Source: Bacillus pinisoli (GTDB taxonomy: Bacteria; Bacillota; Bacilli; Bacillales; SA4). From it: DNA of 64,000 nucleotides. Made by a program: the position numbers and the translations under genes. The notes under the pieces are model-generated. The model ran no database searches and was not told the DNA's origin. It saw only the letters and a list, made by a program, of their open reading frames with translations. The stretch is from positions 124,001 to 188,000 of the forward strand of contig NZ_JAJQKI010000002.1 of the NCBI RefSeq assembly GCF_023036475.1, in the 5' to 3' direction. Shown one piece after another: positions 10,128 through 19,192 of the stretch (positions within the stretch are counted from its first letter, which is position 1; each line of letters starts with the position of its first letter).

Positions 10128-10266
10128 AAAAAAACCTTCCTTCTCTAAAGGTAGAATAAATCTAACTTTACCAACATCCTTTAAACAAGTAAAGAATTTA
10201 TTCTTTACAATAACTAACAAATAGTAGTATGTTTGTAAAGTTAGTTTTCGTAAGGAGAGATTAAAT

Positions 10267-11478
10267 TTGGGACCGCAAGAAAAATCAACAAGTGTATTAA
10301 AAACATTTCTCTTTTTCTTTCATGCCACTGGTTTTGTCATTACTAGCTTCCTATCTTTATTTTTGATTGATAAAGGATTGTCTCCTACCCAATTAGGATG
10401 GATATTAGCGATTGGCCCTATTGCGTCACTCTTATCCGAACCAATTGCAGGGTATATCAGCGACAAATATAAATCTATTAAGAGAGTGATTCTCATCAGC
10501 GGTATCGGGATGTTAATCACGGGATTTATCTTCTTTCAGCTTGACCACTTTCTAGGTTTTGCAATTCTTGCCTACTTCTTATTCTTTTTTATGGCCCCTA
10601 TTGGAGCATTGGGAGAGAGTCTTGCACAGAAAACAGCGAATCAACTTGAAGTTTCATTTGGTAGCATAAGAATGTGGGCATCCCTTGGTTTTGCCATTTC
10701 AAGCATTGCAACTGGGTATATACTCAGCTTTATCGGTATTGAAAATATCATGGTACCCTTTCTATTGTTTACCATTATTTTTTTAGTCAGCAGTTTTCGT
10801 CTTCAAGATGTTAAAGCATCAGATAAGCCTGTTCAACTATCAGATGCGTTTCAATTAATTCGAGACTTAAGGTTTGTCTTGTTCTTACTAGTAGCACTAA
10901 CCATTACCATTGCACATAGAGCAAATGATGTTTATTTGAGTGTGTTCATTAAAGAACTCAACGGGGATGAAATGATGATTGGCTGGGCTTGGTTTGTAGG
11001 GGTATCTGTTGAAGTATTTGTTTTCGCAATCAGCCATCTTTGGTTTAAAAAATTTCATGAGCTAACCTTTATCATGATTGCCGCTCTGTTATATGGAATT
11101 CGTTTTATCGGCATGTCCTTTGCTACAAGCCCGATTGAATTATTCTTTTATCAACCTTTACATGGAATTATATTTGGGATATTTTTTACAGCTTCTTTCT
11201 CCTATGTAACAAAGATTGTGCCTCTCGAATTACAATCGACAGGACATGTCCTGCTTGTTTCTGTCTTTTTTGGCTACTCCGGTATTGTAGGTGCGTTAGC
11301 TGGTGGAACGATTATAGAAGAGCAAGGTATTCATTTTCTTTATTTAATGTTGGGTATAAGTTCTCTGGTAGGTTTAGTACTACTAATTTTCTATAGGTTT
11401 ATATTTCAAGGCGGTACACGTTCTTATATTGTGAACCTTAAATCTAAAACCTTGGTTGAGTCCAAACTCTCACGATAG
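10267..11478 (+). CDS. MFS transporter (MFS_1-like / nucleoside-sugar permease type)
   Basis: 403-residue twelve-helix major facilitator. Seen: ending of helix 2 and loop SDKYKSIKRVILISGIG (the DxxxRK-type loop), long hydrophobic helices throughout, and a short basic C-terminus. Start is TTG with AAGGAGAG 6 bases upstream. The arrangement resembles the YwbF/LacY-like MFS_1 branch, but substrate cannot be inferred. It is monocistronic, divergent from the EamA transporter across a 139-base gap, and followed by a strong terminator. Confidence 0.82.
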   Translation: MGPQEKSTSVLKTFLFFFHATGFVITSFLSLFLIDKGLSPTQLGWILAIGPIASLLSEPIAGYISDKYKSIKRVILISGIGMLITGFIFFQLDHFLGFAILAYFLFFFMAPIGALGESLAQKTANQLEVSFGSIRMWASLGFAISSIATGYILSFIGIENIMVPFLLFTIIFLVSSFRLQDVKASDKPVQLSDAFQLIRDLRFVLFLLVALTITIAHRANDVYLSVFIKELNGDEMMIGWAWFVGVSVEVFVFAISHLWFKKFHELTFIMIAALLYGIRFIGMSFATSPIELFFYQPLHGIIFGIFFTASFSYVTKIVPLELQSTGHVLLVSVFFGYSGIVGALAGGTIIEEQGIHFLYLMLGISSLVGLVLLIFYRFIFQGGTRSYIVNLKSKTLVESKLSR

Positions 11479-11527
11479 GCAGGAAAGATACTGAGGATAT
11501 ATTATGTCTGGTGTACATTTACTACTA

Positions 11528-11567
11528 AAAGCAGTGGACTTCAGGTACTGAAGTTTCACTGCTTTTT
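11528..11567 (+). terminator. Terminator after MFS gene
   Basis: Long imperfect stem: AAAGCAGTG pairs with CACTGCTTT and ACTTCAG with CTGAAGT, followed by TTTTTT. Confidence 0.85.
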
Positions 11568-11706
11568 TATTCTTGAAGTAATACGTTTTAATTATTGTCC
11601 CTTCCCCCTTCCATCCTACTTAAACTTGGGCTAAAATAAAATAGTATTTCATATGATAGAAGAAACAAAGTCCATTACATAAAACTAAACAGAGAGGAGA
11701 CACAGA

Positions 11707-12306
11707 ATGCTTGTTGGAATTGTTATCATCCTTGCCTACTTAATAGGATCTATCCCTTCTGGATTAATTGTTGGAAAACTAGGTTATGGAATCGATATTA
11801 GGGAACATGGTAGCGGCAACTTAGGAGGTACAAATACGTTCCGGACGTTAGGAAAAAAAGCAGGATTTACTGTTACGATAGCTGACATCTTAAAAGGAAC
11901 GTTGGCTACTGCCTTACCCTTCATTTTCGGAGTGGACCTTCACCCATTATTAGTTGGTACTTTTGCGGTCATTGGACATATGTATCCTATTTTTGCAGGC
12001 TTTAAAGGTGGAAAAGCTGTCGCTACTTCTGGAGGAGTCCTACTTTACTATAGTCCTGTTTTATTTATTACGATGGTATTAATTTTTCTTATTTTACTTT
12101 TACTTACAAAATACGTTTCATTATCTTCCATGCTAACTGGTGTGTATACGTTCGCTTTTAGTCTATTCAAACAAGACATACCTCTGATGATTGTTGTTGG
12201 AGTATTAGTCTTTTTTGTATTCTATAGGCATCGAGCAAATATAAAGAGAATACTAAATAAAACAGAACCTAAGGTCCATTTATTTGCTAAAAACAAAAAA
12301 CCTTAA
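11707..12306 (+). CDS. plsY: Glycerol-3-phosphate acyltransferase PlsY
   Basis: Membrane acyltransferase that moves the acyl group from acyl-phosphate to sn-glycerol-3-phosphate, the first step of phospholipid synthesis. 199 residues, five helices. Signature motifs: [10 protein letters not shown] near residue 17, [20 protein letters not shown] (about 35-55) and [21 protein letters not shown] (about 95-115). Ribosome site AGAGGAGA precedes ATG. In Bacillus subtilis the homologue yneS directly neighbours yneT; here about 8 kb of other genes lie between them. Confidence 0.95.
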   Translation: MLVGIVIILAYLIGSIPSGLIVGKLGYGIDIREHGSGNLGGTNTFRTLGKKAGFTVTIADILKGTLATALPFIFGVDLHPLLVGTFAVIGHMYPIFAGFKGGKAVATSGGVLLYYSPVLFITMVLIFLILLLLTKYVSLSSMLTGVYTFAFSLFKQDIPLMIVVGVLVFFVFYRHRANIKRILNKTEPKVHLFAKNKKP

Positions 12307-12313
12307 CAAACTC

Positions 12314-12342
12314 AGCATCCTACTTAGTAGGGTGCTTTTTTT
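12314..12342 (+). terminator. Terminator after plsY
   Basis: Stem AGCATCCTAC / GTAGGGTGCT (one wobble) followed by TTTTTTT. Confidence 0.85.
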
Positions 12343-12546
12343 AGGAGCAAATAATAGCCTAACACATCAAAAAACTAAATAACATGAAACTTTGTCCCTT
12401 CTTATACTAAAAACCCAATTGCTAATACAGCAATTATGGTTCTTATAGTCTGTTATTCTTCCCGTTTCTAGTAATCATGAGGATGTTTTATAAATTTTGG
12501 GCATACAATATCTACAATATCTATTTTCGGAAGGAGGAAAATTGTC

Positions 12547-12735
12547 ATGAAGAATAACCGTTCAAAAAATCTAGTATATGAGGTAGAAGTATCCAATACT
12601 CAAAACCAAGAAGAGTTTGCCCTCGAGTTATTTGAACTTATGGAAGATGCAACAACAAAAACCTCTCATCGAAGTATACGTAATTTTGATGAGTTACTGG
12701 ATTGGAATGAAGAGTTTGAATCTGGGGAAAAATAG
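12547..12735 (+). CDS. Small acidic hypothetical protein (62 aa)
   Basis: Starts MKNNRSKNLVYEVEVSNTQN; strongly acidic, with no membrane segment or cysteine. Ribosome site AAGGAGGA lies 8 bases before the ATG, and coding composition is normal for this genome. It sits alone between plsY and the CapA-like gene. No family recognised. The acidic C-terminal half (LLDWNEEFESGEK) and small size would fit a spore or stress-related mini-protein, but nothing shows this directly. Confidence 0.6.
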   Translation: MKNNRSKNLVYEVEVSNTQNQEEFALELFELMEDATTKTSHRSIRNFDELLDWNEEFESGEK

Positions 12736-12826
12736 ACATAAAAGTTATACAATTTAAAATTATTGGTACATTCTGTCTTATTTTGTATAATAGTAAGAGA
12801 TAGATGAGAAAAAGGAGTCCATTGTT

Positions 12827-13990
12827 ATGAACAAACGAACCTTACTAATTTCTATTTCGAGTTTAATATTACTTTCTACTCTCTTACTGTTTTGGTTTAA
12901 CCAAGCACCTTCAGAATCTCCTACTCCATTGTCACTCAGTCAACCACATGTCCTAAAGAATCAACAACTTTCAGCTAAGGACTTTAAAAGTACCGCTACC
13001 CTAACAGCCATAGGTGACATACTCATCCATAGCCTAGTCTATAATGCTGCTAAAACAGGAAACAGTTATGACTTTACCCCTATGTTATCAGAAGTAAAAC
13101 CTTACTTAACAAGTGCTGACCTTACATTTGCTAATCAAGAAACGATGATAGGTGGAAAAGAGATTGGATTGTCGACTTATCCTACTTTTAATAGCCCATT
13201 TGAACTAGCGGATGCCTTAAAAGACAGTGGTATAGATATTGTTTCTATTAGTAACAACCACACGCTAGATCGCGGTGAACAAGCTCTGTTAAATGCAACT
13301 AATTATTTTAACAAGATCGGTATTCAATACACTGGAGCATATGCTTCAGAAGAAGATAGTAAAATAATTCGAACTGTGAAGAGAAATGGGATTACATTTT
13401 CTTTTCTTGCTTATACGTATGGTACAAATGGAATTCCAATCCCTAAAGAGAAACCTTATATTGTCAATCTAATTGATCTACCCAAAATAACAAATGATAT
13501 AAACCTCGCTAAAAAAATCAGCGATGTTGTCGTAGTTAGTTTACACTTTGGCAATGAATATCAACGTATGCCCAGTGAAGAACAAAAACAAGTAGCTAAG
13601 CATGTAATAAGTGCAGGTGCAGATCTAATTCTGGGACATCATCCTCACGTTTTACAGCCGATGGAATGGGTGGAGGCAGATAATGGCCATAAGGGATTCG
13701 TCGTTTACTCCCTAGGGAACTTCCTATCTGCACAAAAATCAATATACCGTGAAATTGGAGGAATTTTTACGATTACTACTCGTAAAGAAGTGAAGAATGG
13801 TATTACAACCATTTCGTTAGATAGTCCCTCTTTCATATCAACATATGTCTCAAGAGCACATAATTATAAAGTGATCCCTTTAGAAAAGGCAGGACAATAT
13901 GGTCTATCTGGTGCTAAAGGTATCTATGATAAAATCACAAATCATATGAACCAGTTCCTTACTAATACAAAAATCGCTCAATCAGATTGA
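12827..13990 (+). CDS. CapA/PGA_cap family putative metallophosphatase, membrane anchored
   Basis: 387 residues with an N-terminal signal anchor (hydrophobic residues 6-24) and an extracellular domain of the CapA / bacterial capsule synthesis family. Seen: TAIGDILIHSL near residue 63, FANQETMIGG, ISNNHTLDRG (about 143), LHFGNEYQRMPSEEQ, GHHPHVLQPMEW (about 268) and VYSLGNFL, the metal-ligand motifs of the fold. Named for poly-gamma-glutamate capsule CapA, but without capBC neighbours a role in capsule is not supported; a cell-surface hydrolase is the safer description. Followed by an overlapping terminator. Confidence 0.85.
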   Translation: MNKRTLLISISSLILLSTLLLFWFNQAPSESPTPLSLSQPHVLKNQQLSAKDFKSTATLTAIGDILIHSLVYNAAKTGNSYDFTPMLSEVKPYLTSADLTFANQETMIGGKEIGLSTYPTFNSPFELADALKDSGIDIVSISNNHTLDRGEQALLNATNYFNKIGIQYTGAYASEEDSKIIRTVKRNGITFSFLAYTYGTNGIPIPKEKPYIVNLIDLPKITNDINLAKKISDVVVVSLHFGNEYQRMPSEEQKQVAKHVISAGADLILGHHPHVLQPMEWVEADNGHKGFVVYSLGNFLSAQKSIYREIGGIFTITTRKEVKNGITTISLDSPSFISTYVSRAHNYKVIPLEKAGQYGLSGAKGIYDKITNHMNQFLTNTKIAQSD

Positions 13991-14005
13991 ACTTGAGCGA
14001 TTTTT
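13969..14005 (+). terminator. Terminator overlapping the 3' end of the CapA-like gene
   Basis: Stem AAAAATCGCTCAA / TTGAGCGATTTTT; the left arm contains the last codons and the stop lies in the loop. Confidence 0.85.
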
Positions 14006-14104
14006 AGTTGGAGTGTTCATTTTCTTTCCTACGATTGAAAAGTTTGTGTAAGCTCCACTGATTATTTATAATATAGCTATCATTACTCTACAAAGGAGCT
14101 AAAC

Positions 14105-14398
14105 ATGAAGCTAACCATTGATGAAAAAGCAGCGAGCTGGTATATAGATGAATTGCATTTAAAACAAGGTGATTATCTTCGTTTTTATGTACGTTACGGT
14201 GGTCATGGAACCGTCTTAGCTGGGTTCTCTCTAGGAGTCTCTAAAGATGCTCCAGAGGAAATTGGTAATAGTGTAACAATAAAAGGCATTCATTTTTTTA
14301 TTGAAGAAAGAGACCTTTGGTATTTTGATGGACACAACCTACATATCCAATTTAATGAAAATTATTTAGAGCCTGAATTCATGTATAAAAAGCCGTAA
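14105..14398 (+). CDS. yneR: HesB/IscA-fold protein YneR
   Basis: 97-residue HesB/YadR/YfhF-type protein. The fold resembles A-type iron-sulfur carriers, but the cysteines needed for cluster binding are absent, so an Fe-S role is unlikely. Seen: LTIDEKAASWYIDEL start, YVRYGGHGTVLAGFSLGV in place of the carrier core, and the C-terminal FEEN-like FNENYLEPEF. ATG follows AAAGGAG. It is convergent with yneQ through a shared terminator, as in the yneQ/yneR/plsY order of Bacillus subtilis. Confidence 0.85.
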   Translation: MKLTIDEKAASWYIDELHLKQGDYLRFYVRYGGHGTVLAGFSLGVSKDAPEEIGNSVTIKGIHFFIEERDLWYFDGHNLHIQFNENYLEPEFMYKKP

Positions 14399-14418
14399 AA
14401 TACCATTACGGCTTTTTT
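14387..14418. terminator. Bidirectional terminator between yneR and yneQ
   Basis: Stem AAAAAGCCGTAA / TTACGGCTTTTT overlapping both stop regions; T-run in the plus and A-run (T on minus) in the other direction. Confidence 0.85.
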
Positions 14419-14717
14419 AATTGAAATCTCTCTAACTGGTTGTTTATTCCTTCCTTAACTAAAATATCGATCTGAGTTTCACCAATTAAATCAAAGTGAG
14501 GATACTTCTCTCGCCTATGTATCCATTCTGGTTGTAATCCATATTTCTTACCCCACTCTATTAATAAATCTAGATTAGCGCTCCCTGCTTTTGTGACAGT
14601 CTTAATTTGTGGATATTTAGGATGGAGCCAGTAATGTGTTAGAAAAACAACTTCGCTTCCCTCCAATACTTTAAGTTTCCATTCTTCCAACTCTGTGCGC
14701 TTAATGCCAAATGCCAT
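14406..14717 (-). CDS. yneQ: Conserved hypothetical protein YneQ
   Basis: 103-residue soluble protein of unknown function, start MAFGIKRTELEEWKLKV, with conserved-looking LTHYWLHPKYP and YPHFDL segments. Its start codon overlaps the end of yneP (shared base region around 14717), so the two are translationally linked; in Bacillus subtilis yneP and yneQ are adjacent in the same way. No signal peptide, membrane segment or catalytic motif visible. Confidence 0.8.
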   Translation of the reverse strand: MAFGIKRTELEEWKLKVLEGSEVVFLTHYWLHPKYPQIKTVTKAGSANLDLLIEWGKKYGLQPEWIHRREKYPHFDLIGETQIDILVKEGINNQLERFQLKKP

Positions 14718-15142
14718 TATACCTCATCCTTAATTCGAGCTTGTAAATAAGCTTCATGCCACTTTGGGTATGCCTTCCTAAATGGGATTGGACGGAAAGT
14801 ATCTTTCTTTACACAAACATGTGTTGAACGAGCAGTTACGGCCAATTCTCCTGAAGGGGTTAATATTTCGTAACCATAAATTGATCTGAATCCATCATAC
14901 TCCGCAATCCATGTCTTAACAGTCGCTGTTTCACCATATTTTAATGGTTTTTTATATGAAATTTGCAAGTCAAGCACCGGTGATACAATTCCCTCTGATT
15001 CTAGCTCTGCATAACTAAAACCTAAATCCTTAATTAATCCTGTTCTTCCTATTTCCATCCAAACAAGGTAATTTGCATGATATACAACTCCCATCTGGTC
15101 GGTGTCCGCATATCTTACTTCCACTTCTCTTTTTGAAATCAT
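14717..15142 (-). CDS. yneP: Acyl-CoA thioesterase, 4HBT hot-dog fold (YneP)
   Basis: 141-residue hot-dog-fold thioesterase, probably cleaving acyl-CoA. Signature VRYADTDQMGVVYHANYLVWMEIGR near residues 9-33 contains the catalytic Asp of the 4-hydroxybenzoyl-CoA thioesterase family; KKPLKYGETATVKTWI follows. ATG with AAGGGGG upstream. Encoded 12 bases after the AAA+ gene and directly before yneQ, so AAA-yneP-yneQ probably form one operon. Substrate chain length cannot be told. Confidence 0.88.
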   Translation of the reverse strand: MISKREVEVRYADTDQMGVVYHANYLVWMEIGRTGLIKDLGFSYAELESEGIVSPVLDLQISYKKPLKYGETATVKTWIAEYDGFRSIYGYEILTPSGELAVTARSTHVCVKKDTFRPIPFRKAYPKWHEAYLQARIKDEV

Positions 15143-15154
15143 ATAGAATCCCCC

Positions 15155-17491
15155 TTAAGATATCGGGTAGAAGGATAGTCCCTCCTCCATATCCTTTTCA
15201 TTTATTATCGAAAATTCCTCTTCCTTTATATCTGTTTGTTCCATAACCCTTGCAGCCTGTATTTGTAATAACTCGTCTACGAAATTAACCGCAAAACGGG
15301 CATTTCCTAAAACTTTTTTAGTGTTTATAAATTCTTCCAAAGCCTTTATTGCTTCTCCAGTCAAATCGTACTCATATTGTTTCACACGCTGGAGAATGAT
15401 TTCTACCATTTCATCAGCAGTATAATCAGGAAAGTGGAAAAACTTTTTAAATCTTGATTGCAAGCCAGGATTGCTCTTTAACAACTCATCTATCTCTTTT
15501 GAATATCCGGCTAAAACGATCACCAAGTTCTCATTATGCTTCGTCATCTCTTCCACAATGGTATCTACAGCTTCTTTACCAAAATCATTAGAGGATCCAG
15601 CTTGTAATGAATAAGCTTCATCAATAAACAATACTCCACCCAGAGCTTCCCTGATTTTCTTTTTTGTTTTTAAAGCAGTCTGCCCGACATAACCAGCAAC
15701 TAGATCTGCTCTTCCTGTTACTACTAAATGACCTCTTTTTAGGAGACCAGTCTCTTTTAACATTTTTGCGTATATCTTCGCAACAGTTGTTTTCCCGGTA
15801 CCAGGATTACCACTAAACACTGCATGTAATTGAACAGGAACAGTCTTAAATCCTTTTTCCTTTCTTACTTGTTGTAGCTGCACAAAATGTTGTATTTTCT
15901 TTATTTCTTCCTTTATTCCCTCTAGGCCAATTAATTCATGAAGCATTTGTTCTGGCAACAACTCTTCTGATATTACTTGTGTAGGTAATAAATCATTCTT
16001 TTCAAGCAAGGTAAGATCAAAACTATCAGCATCTTTTAATTCAATGGTAGCACCTTTTTTAAAGATTGAATCTAATATAATGTTTTTAACCGTACGAGCA
16101 TTTCCAAAGCTTTCATCGACACGTTCTTTTTCAATACGAGTCTCTAGCTCTATTAAAGCCTCCTCTGTCATCATATAGTCATTATCTGAAGCAACCTTTT
16201 TTGCTATTTCAAGCAGTTCCATATTTGTATAATCAGGCAAGTGGATATGATTACTCTCTGGAAAACGACTTCTTAATCCTGTGTTTGCCGTTAAGAACTG
16301 CCTCATCTCTTCAGGGTACCCCGCTAAAATAACAGCAAATTTCCCAACATATTCGCCACTTGTCATTAAAGAGACAAGTGCATCTATAGCGGTTTGTCCA
16401 TAATCATTTGTCGATTGACCCTCTCGTTTTAAGCTATATGCCTCGTCAATAAATAAAACGCCTCCGAGTGCTCGATTAACTGCAGCTTTTACATTTTCCT
16501 CTGTCTGTCCGACATACGCTCCGATTAAGTGGGATCGATCCACCTCAATCACTTCAGGCTTTGTTAAAACACCAAGCTCAAAGTAAATTTTCGCTAACAT
16601 CCTAGCTAAAGTTGTCTTTCCAGTTCCCGGATTACCGGTAAATACCATGTTAAGGCTCATTTCATCCTTCATGGTGAATCCTAATTCCTTACGTTTTTTT
16701 TGATATTGTATGTATTGTGAATGTTGATATACTCGATTCTTAACTTGCTTCATACCTATCATTTGTTCTAGCTCTTGTAAGCTAGAGGTATTAGCTTTCA
16801 CTCGTTCCTCTTTTTGATCACTTTGTAGAAAGATTTCTTTAAGTTTGCCAATTTCCTCAAGTGTGCTCTTTATTTCATCAAGGTGGACCGAAGTATGAAA
16901 AACCCCACTAATAGATGAGTAATACTCATCTGATGCTTTAAGGAGTTTATGAACATGATTACTCAACTCACTCGAGATATGAAGCCAGTGGGCTGCTTGT
17001 TCACTCAATTCTTCTTTATCATTCATGAACTCATCTAACTCAGCTAACATATCATCATATTGGTCAAGATAATTCCTGCAACGGTCAATATATTCTTCAG
17101 CCAACTTTCTTTTCGACGTTCTATTATCGGCTTCTCGAATAAAGGGGAATTGTAGCTGCTTAGGTAGAGACTTCAATGAAGTATAGATAATTTGGTCATA
17201 AAATGCTTTTAAATAATGATTTTGCGGATCCAATTCACGAGCCCGCCTCACCCATTCCATCGTAAGGTCATCCATCTCCTTACGACGAAATGTTCTAGAT
17301 TGTGCCAAAAGAAGTAATAAAATTGACTCTAATTTTGGGTTAGGTATATTTTTTAGATTTCTTATACCTTGGATAACTAAACCTTCATCTTCTATGTAAC
17401 CTCGATCTTCTAACTCTCTTTGCCATAGCTCTATTTTCTTTTCATCAACAAGTATTTGTTTTTTTATCAAATTTATCACCATTTCTATCAT
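15155..17491 (-). CDS. Tandem AAA+ ATPase, SpoVK/CbbX-like
   Basis: 778-residue protein with an alpha-helical N-terminal part (about 1-240) and two CbbX/SpoVK-type AAA+ modules. Walker A GNPGTGKTTLARML (about 285) and GNPGTGKTTVAKIY (about 560); Walker B LFIDEAYSL in both; sensor-like ILAGYPEEM and VLAGYSKEI; arginine fingers in NTGLRSRFP and NPGLQSRFK. Bacillus subtilis SpoVK has only one such module in about 320 residues, so this is a duplicated, larger relative, architecturally closer to EccA-like proteins. Location beside spore genes suggests a sporulation role, but that is inference. Confidence 0.85.
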   Translation of the reverse strand: MIEMVINLIKKQILVDEKKIELWQRELEDRGYIEDEGLVIQGIRNLKNIPNPKLESILLLLLAQSRTFRRKEMDDLTMEWVRRARELDPQNHYLKAFYDQIIYTSLKSLPKQLQFPFIREADNRTSKRKLAEEYIDRCRNYLDQYDDMLAELDEFMNDKEELSEQAAHWLHISSELSNHVHKLLKASDEYYSSISGVFHTSVHLDEIKSTLEEIGKLKEIFLQSDQKEERVKANTSSLQELEQMIGMKQVKNRVYQHSQYIQYQKKRKELGFTMKDEMSLNMVFTGNPGTGKTTLARMLAKIYFELGVLTKPEVIEVDRSHLIGAYVGQTEENVKAAVNRALGGVLFIDEAYSLKREGQSTNDYGQTAIDALVSLMTSGEYVGKFAVILAGYPEEMRQFLTANTGLRSRFPESNHIHLPDYTNMELLEIAKKVASDNDYMMTEEALIELETRIEKERVDESFGNARTVKNIILDSIFKKGATIELKDADSFDLTLLEKNDLLPTQVISEELLPEQMLHELIGLEGIKEEIKKIQHFVQLQQVRKEKGFKTVPVQLHAVFSGNPGTGKTTVAKIYAKMLKETGLLKRGHLVVTGRADLVAGYVGQTALKTKKKIREALGGVLFIDEAYSLQAGSSNDFGKEAVDTIVEEMTKHNENLVIVLAGYSKEIDELLKSNPGLQSRFKKFFHFPDYTADEMVEIILQRVKQYEYDLTGEAIKALEEFINTKKVLGNARFAVNFVDELLQIQAARVMEQTDIKEEEFSIINEKDMEEGLSFYPIS

Positions 17492-17513
17492 ATCACTGTA
17501 CAGTCACTCATGT

Positions 17514-17547
17514 GAAAGAAAATGACCAAGCTCTGTGCTTGGTCATT
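17514..17547 (-). terminator. Terminator after tlp
   Basis: Eleven-base-pair stem AATGACCAAGC / GCTTGGTCATT with loop TCTGT; T-rich tail in the minus direction. Confidence 0.8.
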
Positions 17548-17564
17548 TATGTAGCAATGATCGT

Positions 17565-17789
17565 TTATTTGTTATGGCGAGCTTCATCTTTTACTTCATT
17601 GCGGAATGCATCAATGCTGTCACGTCGTCTCTCATTTTTTGCTTCAATATTGGCACGGTCCTTTTCATTAGAAAACTCCATTGTTGCTTCTGCTGCTTCC
17701 ATATTCTCAATCGTGTTATGAATCATTTCCTGCAGCTTTTCTACATTATCACTTCTGTCGTCTGGATTTGGTCGTTGATGATTTGTCAT
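17565..17789 (-). CDS. tlp: Small acid-soluble spore protein Tlp
   Basis: 74-residue Tlp family spore protein made in the forespore. Seen: [15 protein letters not shown] near the N-terminus, followed by [13 protein letters not shown] and [18 protein letters not shown], the conserved family core. Ribosome site AAGGAGGA precedes ATG. sspN lies 120 bases upstream in the same orientation, matching the sspN-tlp pair of Bacillus subtilis. The name 'thioredoxin-like' is historical; there is no CxxC. Confidence 0.93.
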   Translation of the reverse strand: MTNHQRPNPDDRSDNVEKLQEMIHNTIENMEAAEATMEFSNEKDRANIEAKNERRRDSIDAFRNEVKDEARHNK

Positions 17790-17909
17790 TTTCTTTTCCT
17801 CCTTTAATGATATCAGTATTACAAAAATATTGTTTCTATTTATGGGGGTGTTTATGTGTTGTTGTGAAGAACAATTTTATGTAGTGTAGGGACAAGTTGT
17901 CCCTATACG

Positions 17910-18053
17910 TTACTCACCTTTTGTCTGGATTACTTGAGCATGTTCTCCAGATTTATCTTGAAACTTCTTCCCTTTGTTTCCACTGAATCCTCTTGGTTGA
18001 GTCCCTAAGTGACTAGGAACATAATGCTTAGCATGTTTTTTTGGATTTCCCAT
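17910..18053 (-). CDS. sspN: Small acid-soluble spore protein SspN
   Basis: 47-residue SspN: starts MGNPKKHAKHYVPSHLGTQP and continues with GFSGNKGKKFQDKSGEHA, the family pattern (MGNPKK...HxGTQ...GNKGKxMQDxxG). Ribosome site AAGGGGGG. Forespore-specific minor spore protein; upstream of tlp and probably co-transcribed with it, since only a short hairpin without T-run (GGGACAAGTTGTCCC) follows the stop. Confidence 0.9.
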   Translation of the reverse strand: MGNPKKHAKHYVPSHLGTQPRGFSGNKGKKFQDKSGEHAQVIQTKGE

Positions 18054-18100
18054 ATCATAATCCCCCCTTAACGCTACTATTTGCTTTATTTAATCGACCT

Positions 18101-18146
18101 ATACAGAAAAAGAAGCTGGTAGGTTTACCCGCTTCTTTTTCTGTAT
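18101..18146 (-). terminator. Hairpin/terminator after fbpB-like gene
   Basis: Sixteen-base-pair perfect stem ATACAGAAAAAGAAGC / GCTTCTTTTTCTGTAT with a 14-base loop; the T-run is within the stem. Confidence 0.65.
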
Positions 18147-18154
18147 ACAACTGG

Positions 18155-18286
18155 TTATTCTGCTTTATCTAACCGTTTTTGTTCCAATCGATCTTCAATA
18201 CGTTCTAATGCCTCTTTGTCATTAAGTAACTGTCTTTTATTTTCAAGGACTAGTTCCTGAAATGAGCGTTTTTTGCTTTTTCTCAT
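18155..18286 (-). CDS. FbpB-family small basic protein
   Basis: 43-residue protein, start MRKSKKRSFQELVLENKRQL, then DKEALERIEDRLEQKRLDKAE: the Fur_reg_FbpB family pattern (RSFEELVxENKxELLxDxExLxRIExRLE). In Bacillus subtilis FbpB-type basic proteins act with the FsrA small RNA in the iron-sparing response. Ribosome site AAGGTGA. No clear Fur box was seen upstream, so iron control here is not shown. Its place directly upstream of yneN-citB (an iron-sulfur enzyme repressed by iron sparing) is suggestive. Confidence 0.8.
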   Translation of the reverse strand: MRKSKKRSFQELVLENKRQLLNDKEALERIEDRLEQKRLDKAE

Positions 18287-18390
18287 TAAAGGTCACCTTC
18301 TTTCTATATTTGTTTTATTTTTTTTATTCCCGAAAATAGCATGAATTATGCCAGTTTTGCGAAAATTTTATTAAAATAAAACGACAACGA

Positions 18391-18422
18391 AAAAAGCAAC
18401 AAAGAAAGATCTCTGTTGCTTT
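18391..18422 (-). terminator. Terminator after yneN
   Basis: Stem AAAGCAAC / GTTGCTTT, overlapping the stop codon, followed by TTTTTTCG in the minus direction. Confidence 0.75.
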
Positions 18423-19005
18423 AATCAAGAGAATTAACCATTTCCTCCATTTTCTCAAGCGTTAAAGGTCCAATAAATTTATATTGAATCTCGCCATTTG
18501 TATTAATGAAAAAAGAGGTAGGTAGTGTTAATACTTTATAACTCTCCCCAACCTTTCCTTTTTGATCCAATAATACAGGAAAAGTATAGCCGTTCTCTTC
18601 AATAAATTCTTTAACTACTTCATCACTTTTTTCAGTATTACGTAAATCAATCGCTAGAACCATAATATCAGGATATTTCTCATGAAATTCTTGTATTTCC
18701 GGCATTTCGTCTTTACAAGGCGGACACCAGCTTGCCCAAAAGTTTATAAATACTTTTTTACCTTTTAGTTCAGAAAGTCTCACACTCTCTCCAGATAACG
18801 TTTGTAGTGAAAAGTCAGGCGCAACCTGATTGACTAGATCACCTTTATTTATAACTGCACCTATTTTTTCATTAGGGTTAAAAGGATTAGTTTGAGCAAT
18901 TTCAGACGAATCTACTGTTTCAACAAGATGCTTGGCCCATACTTGAGTATAAATGGTATATCCTATTAGTCCAACGAGAATACCTATGGCTAGAAATCTT
19001 TTCAT
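18421..19005 (-). CDS. yneN: Membrane-anchored thiol-disulfide oxidoreductase (ResA/TlpA-like, YneN)
   Basis: 194-residue TlpA/ResA-type thioredoxin: N-terminal signal anchor (MKRFLAIGILVGLIGYTIY), then a redoxin domain outside the membrane with the CxxC active site in WASWCPPCKDEMPEI and cis-Pro LPTSFFI. Likely reduces cysteines on exported proteins. The frame opens 10 codons earlier, but ATG at 19005 has AAAGGA at proper distance. It lies between citB and the FbpB-like gene, as yneN does in Bacillus subtilis. Confidence 0.88.
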   Translation of the reverse strand: MKRFLAIGILVGLIGYTIYTQVWAKHLVETVDSSEIAQTNPFNPNEKIGAVINKGDLVNQVAPDFSLQTLSGESVRLSELKGKKVFINFWASWCPPCKDEMPEIQEFHEKYPDIMVLAIDLRNTEKSDEVVKEFIEENGYTFPVLLDQKGKVGESYKVLTLPTSFFINTNGEIQYKFIGPLTLEKMEEMVNSLD

Positions 19006-19155
19006 GCTCTCGTCCTTTCTATCGACTTTTAACATTATGGGTAGTTCGGTCTATTATAGCTTATTCTCTGTATGCTTCATGGTGAATAGTTCTTTCTCTT
19101 ATTTTATCATGGTTTGTCCCATAATCCTATTGAAAGGATGCGTTCTGTATCCAAC

Positions 19156-19182
19156 AAAAAGAAGAGCTACAACTTGTAGCTC
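19156..19182 (-). terminator. Terminator after citB
   Basis: Stem GAGCTACAA / TTGTAGCTC (19164-19182) followed by TTCTTTTTG on the minus strand. Confidence 0.8.
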
Positions 19183-19192
19183 CCCTTCTTTA

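Noticed and set aside
9192..10220. Longer start for the EamA transporter at 10220
   Set aside because: The extra 31 residues are charged and lack a ribosome site, whereas GTG at 10127 has AAGGAAGG at ideal spacing.
10196..10250. AACTAAC/GTTAGTT inverted repeat as operator between the two transporter genes
   Set aside because: Arms are only 7 bases and imperfectly extended in AT-rich DNA; not enough to support an operator.
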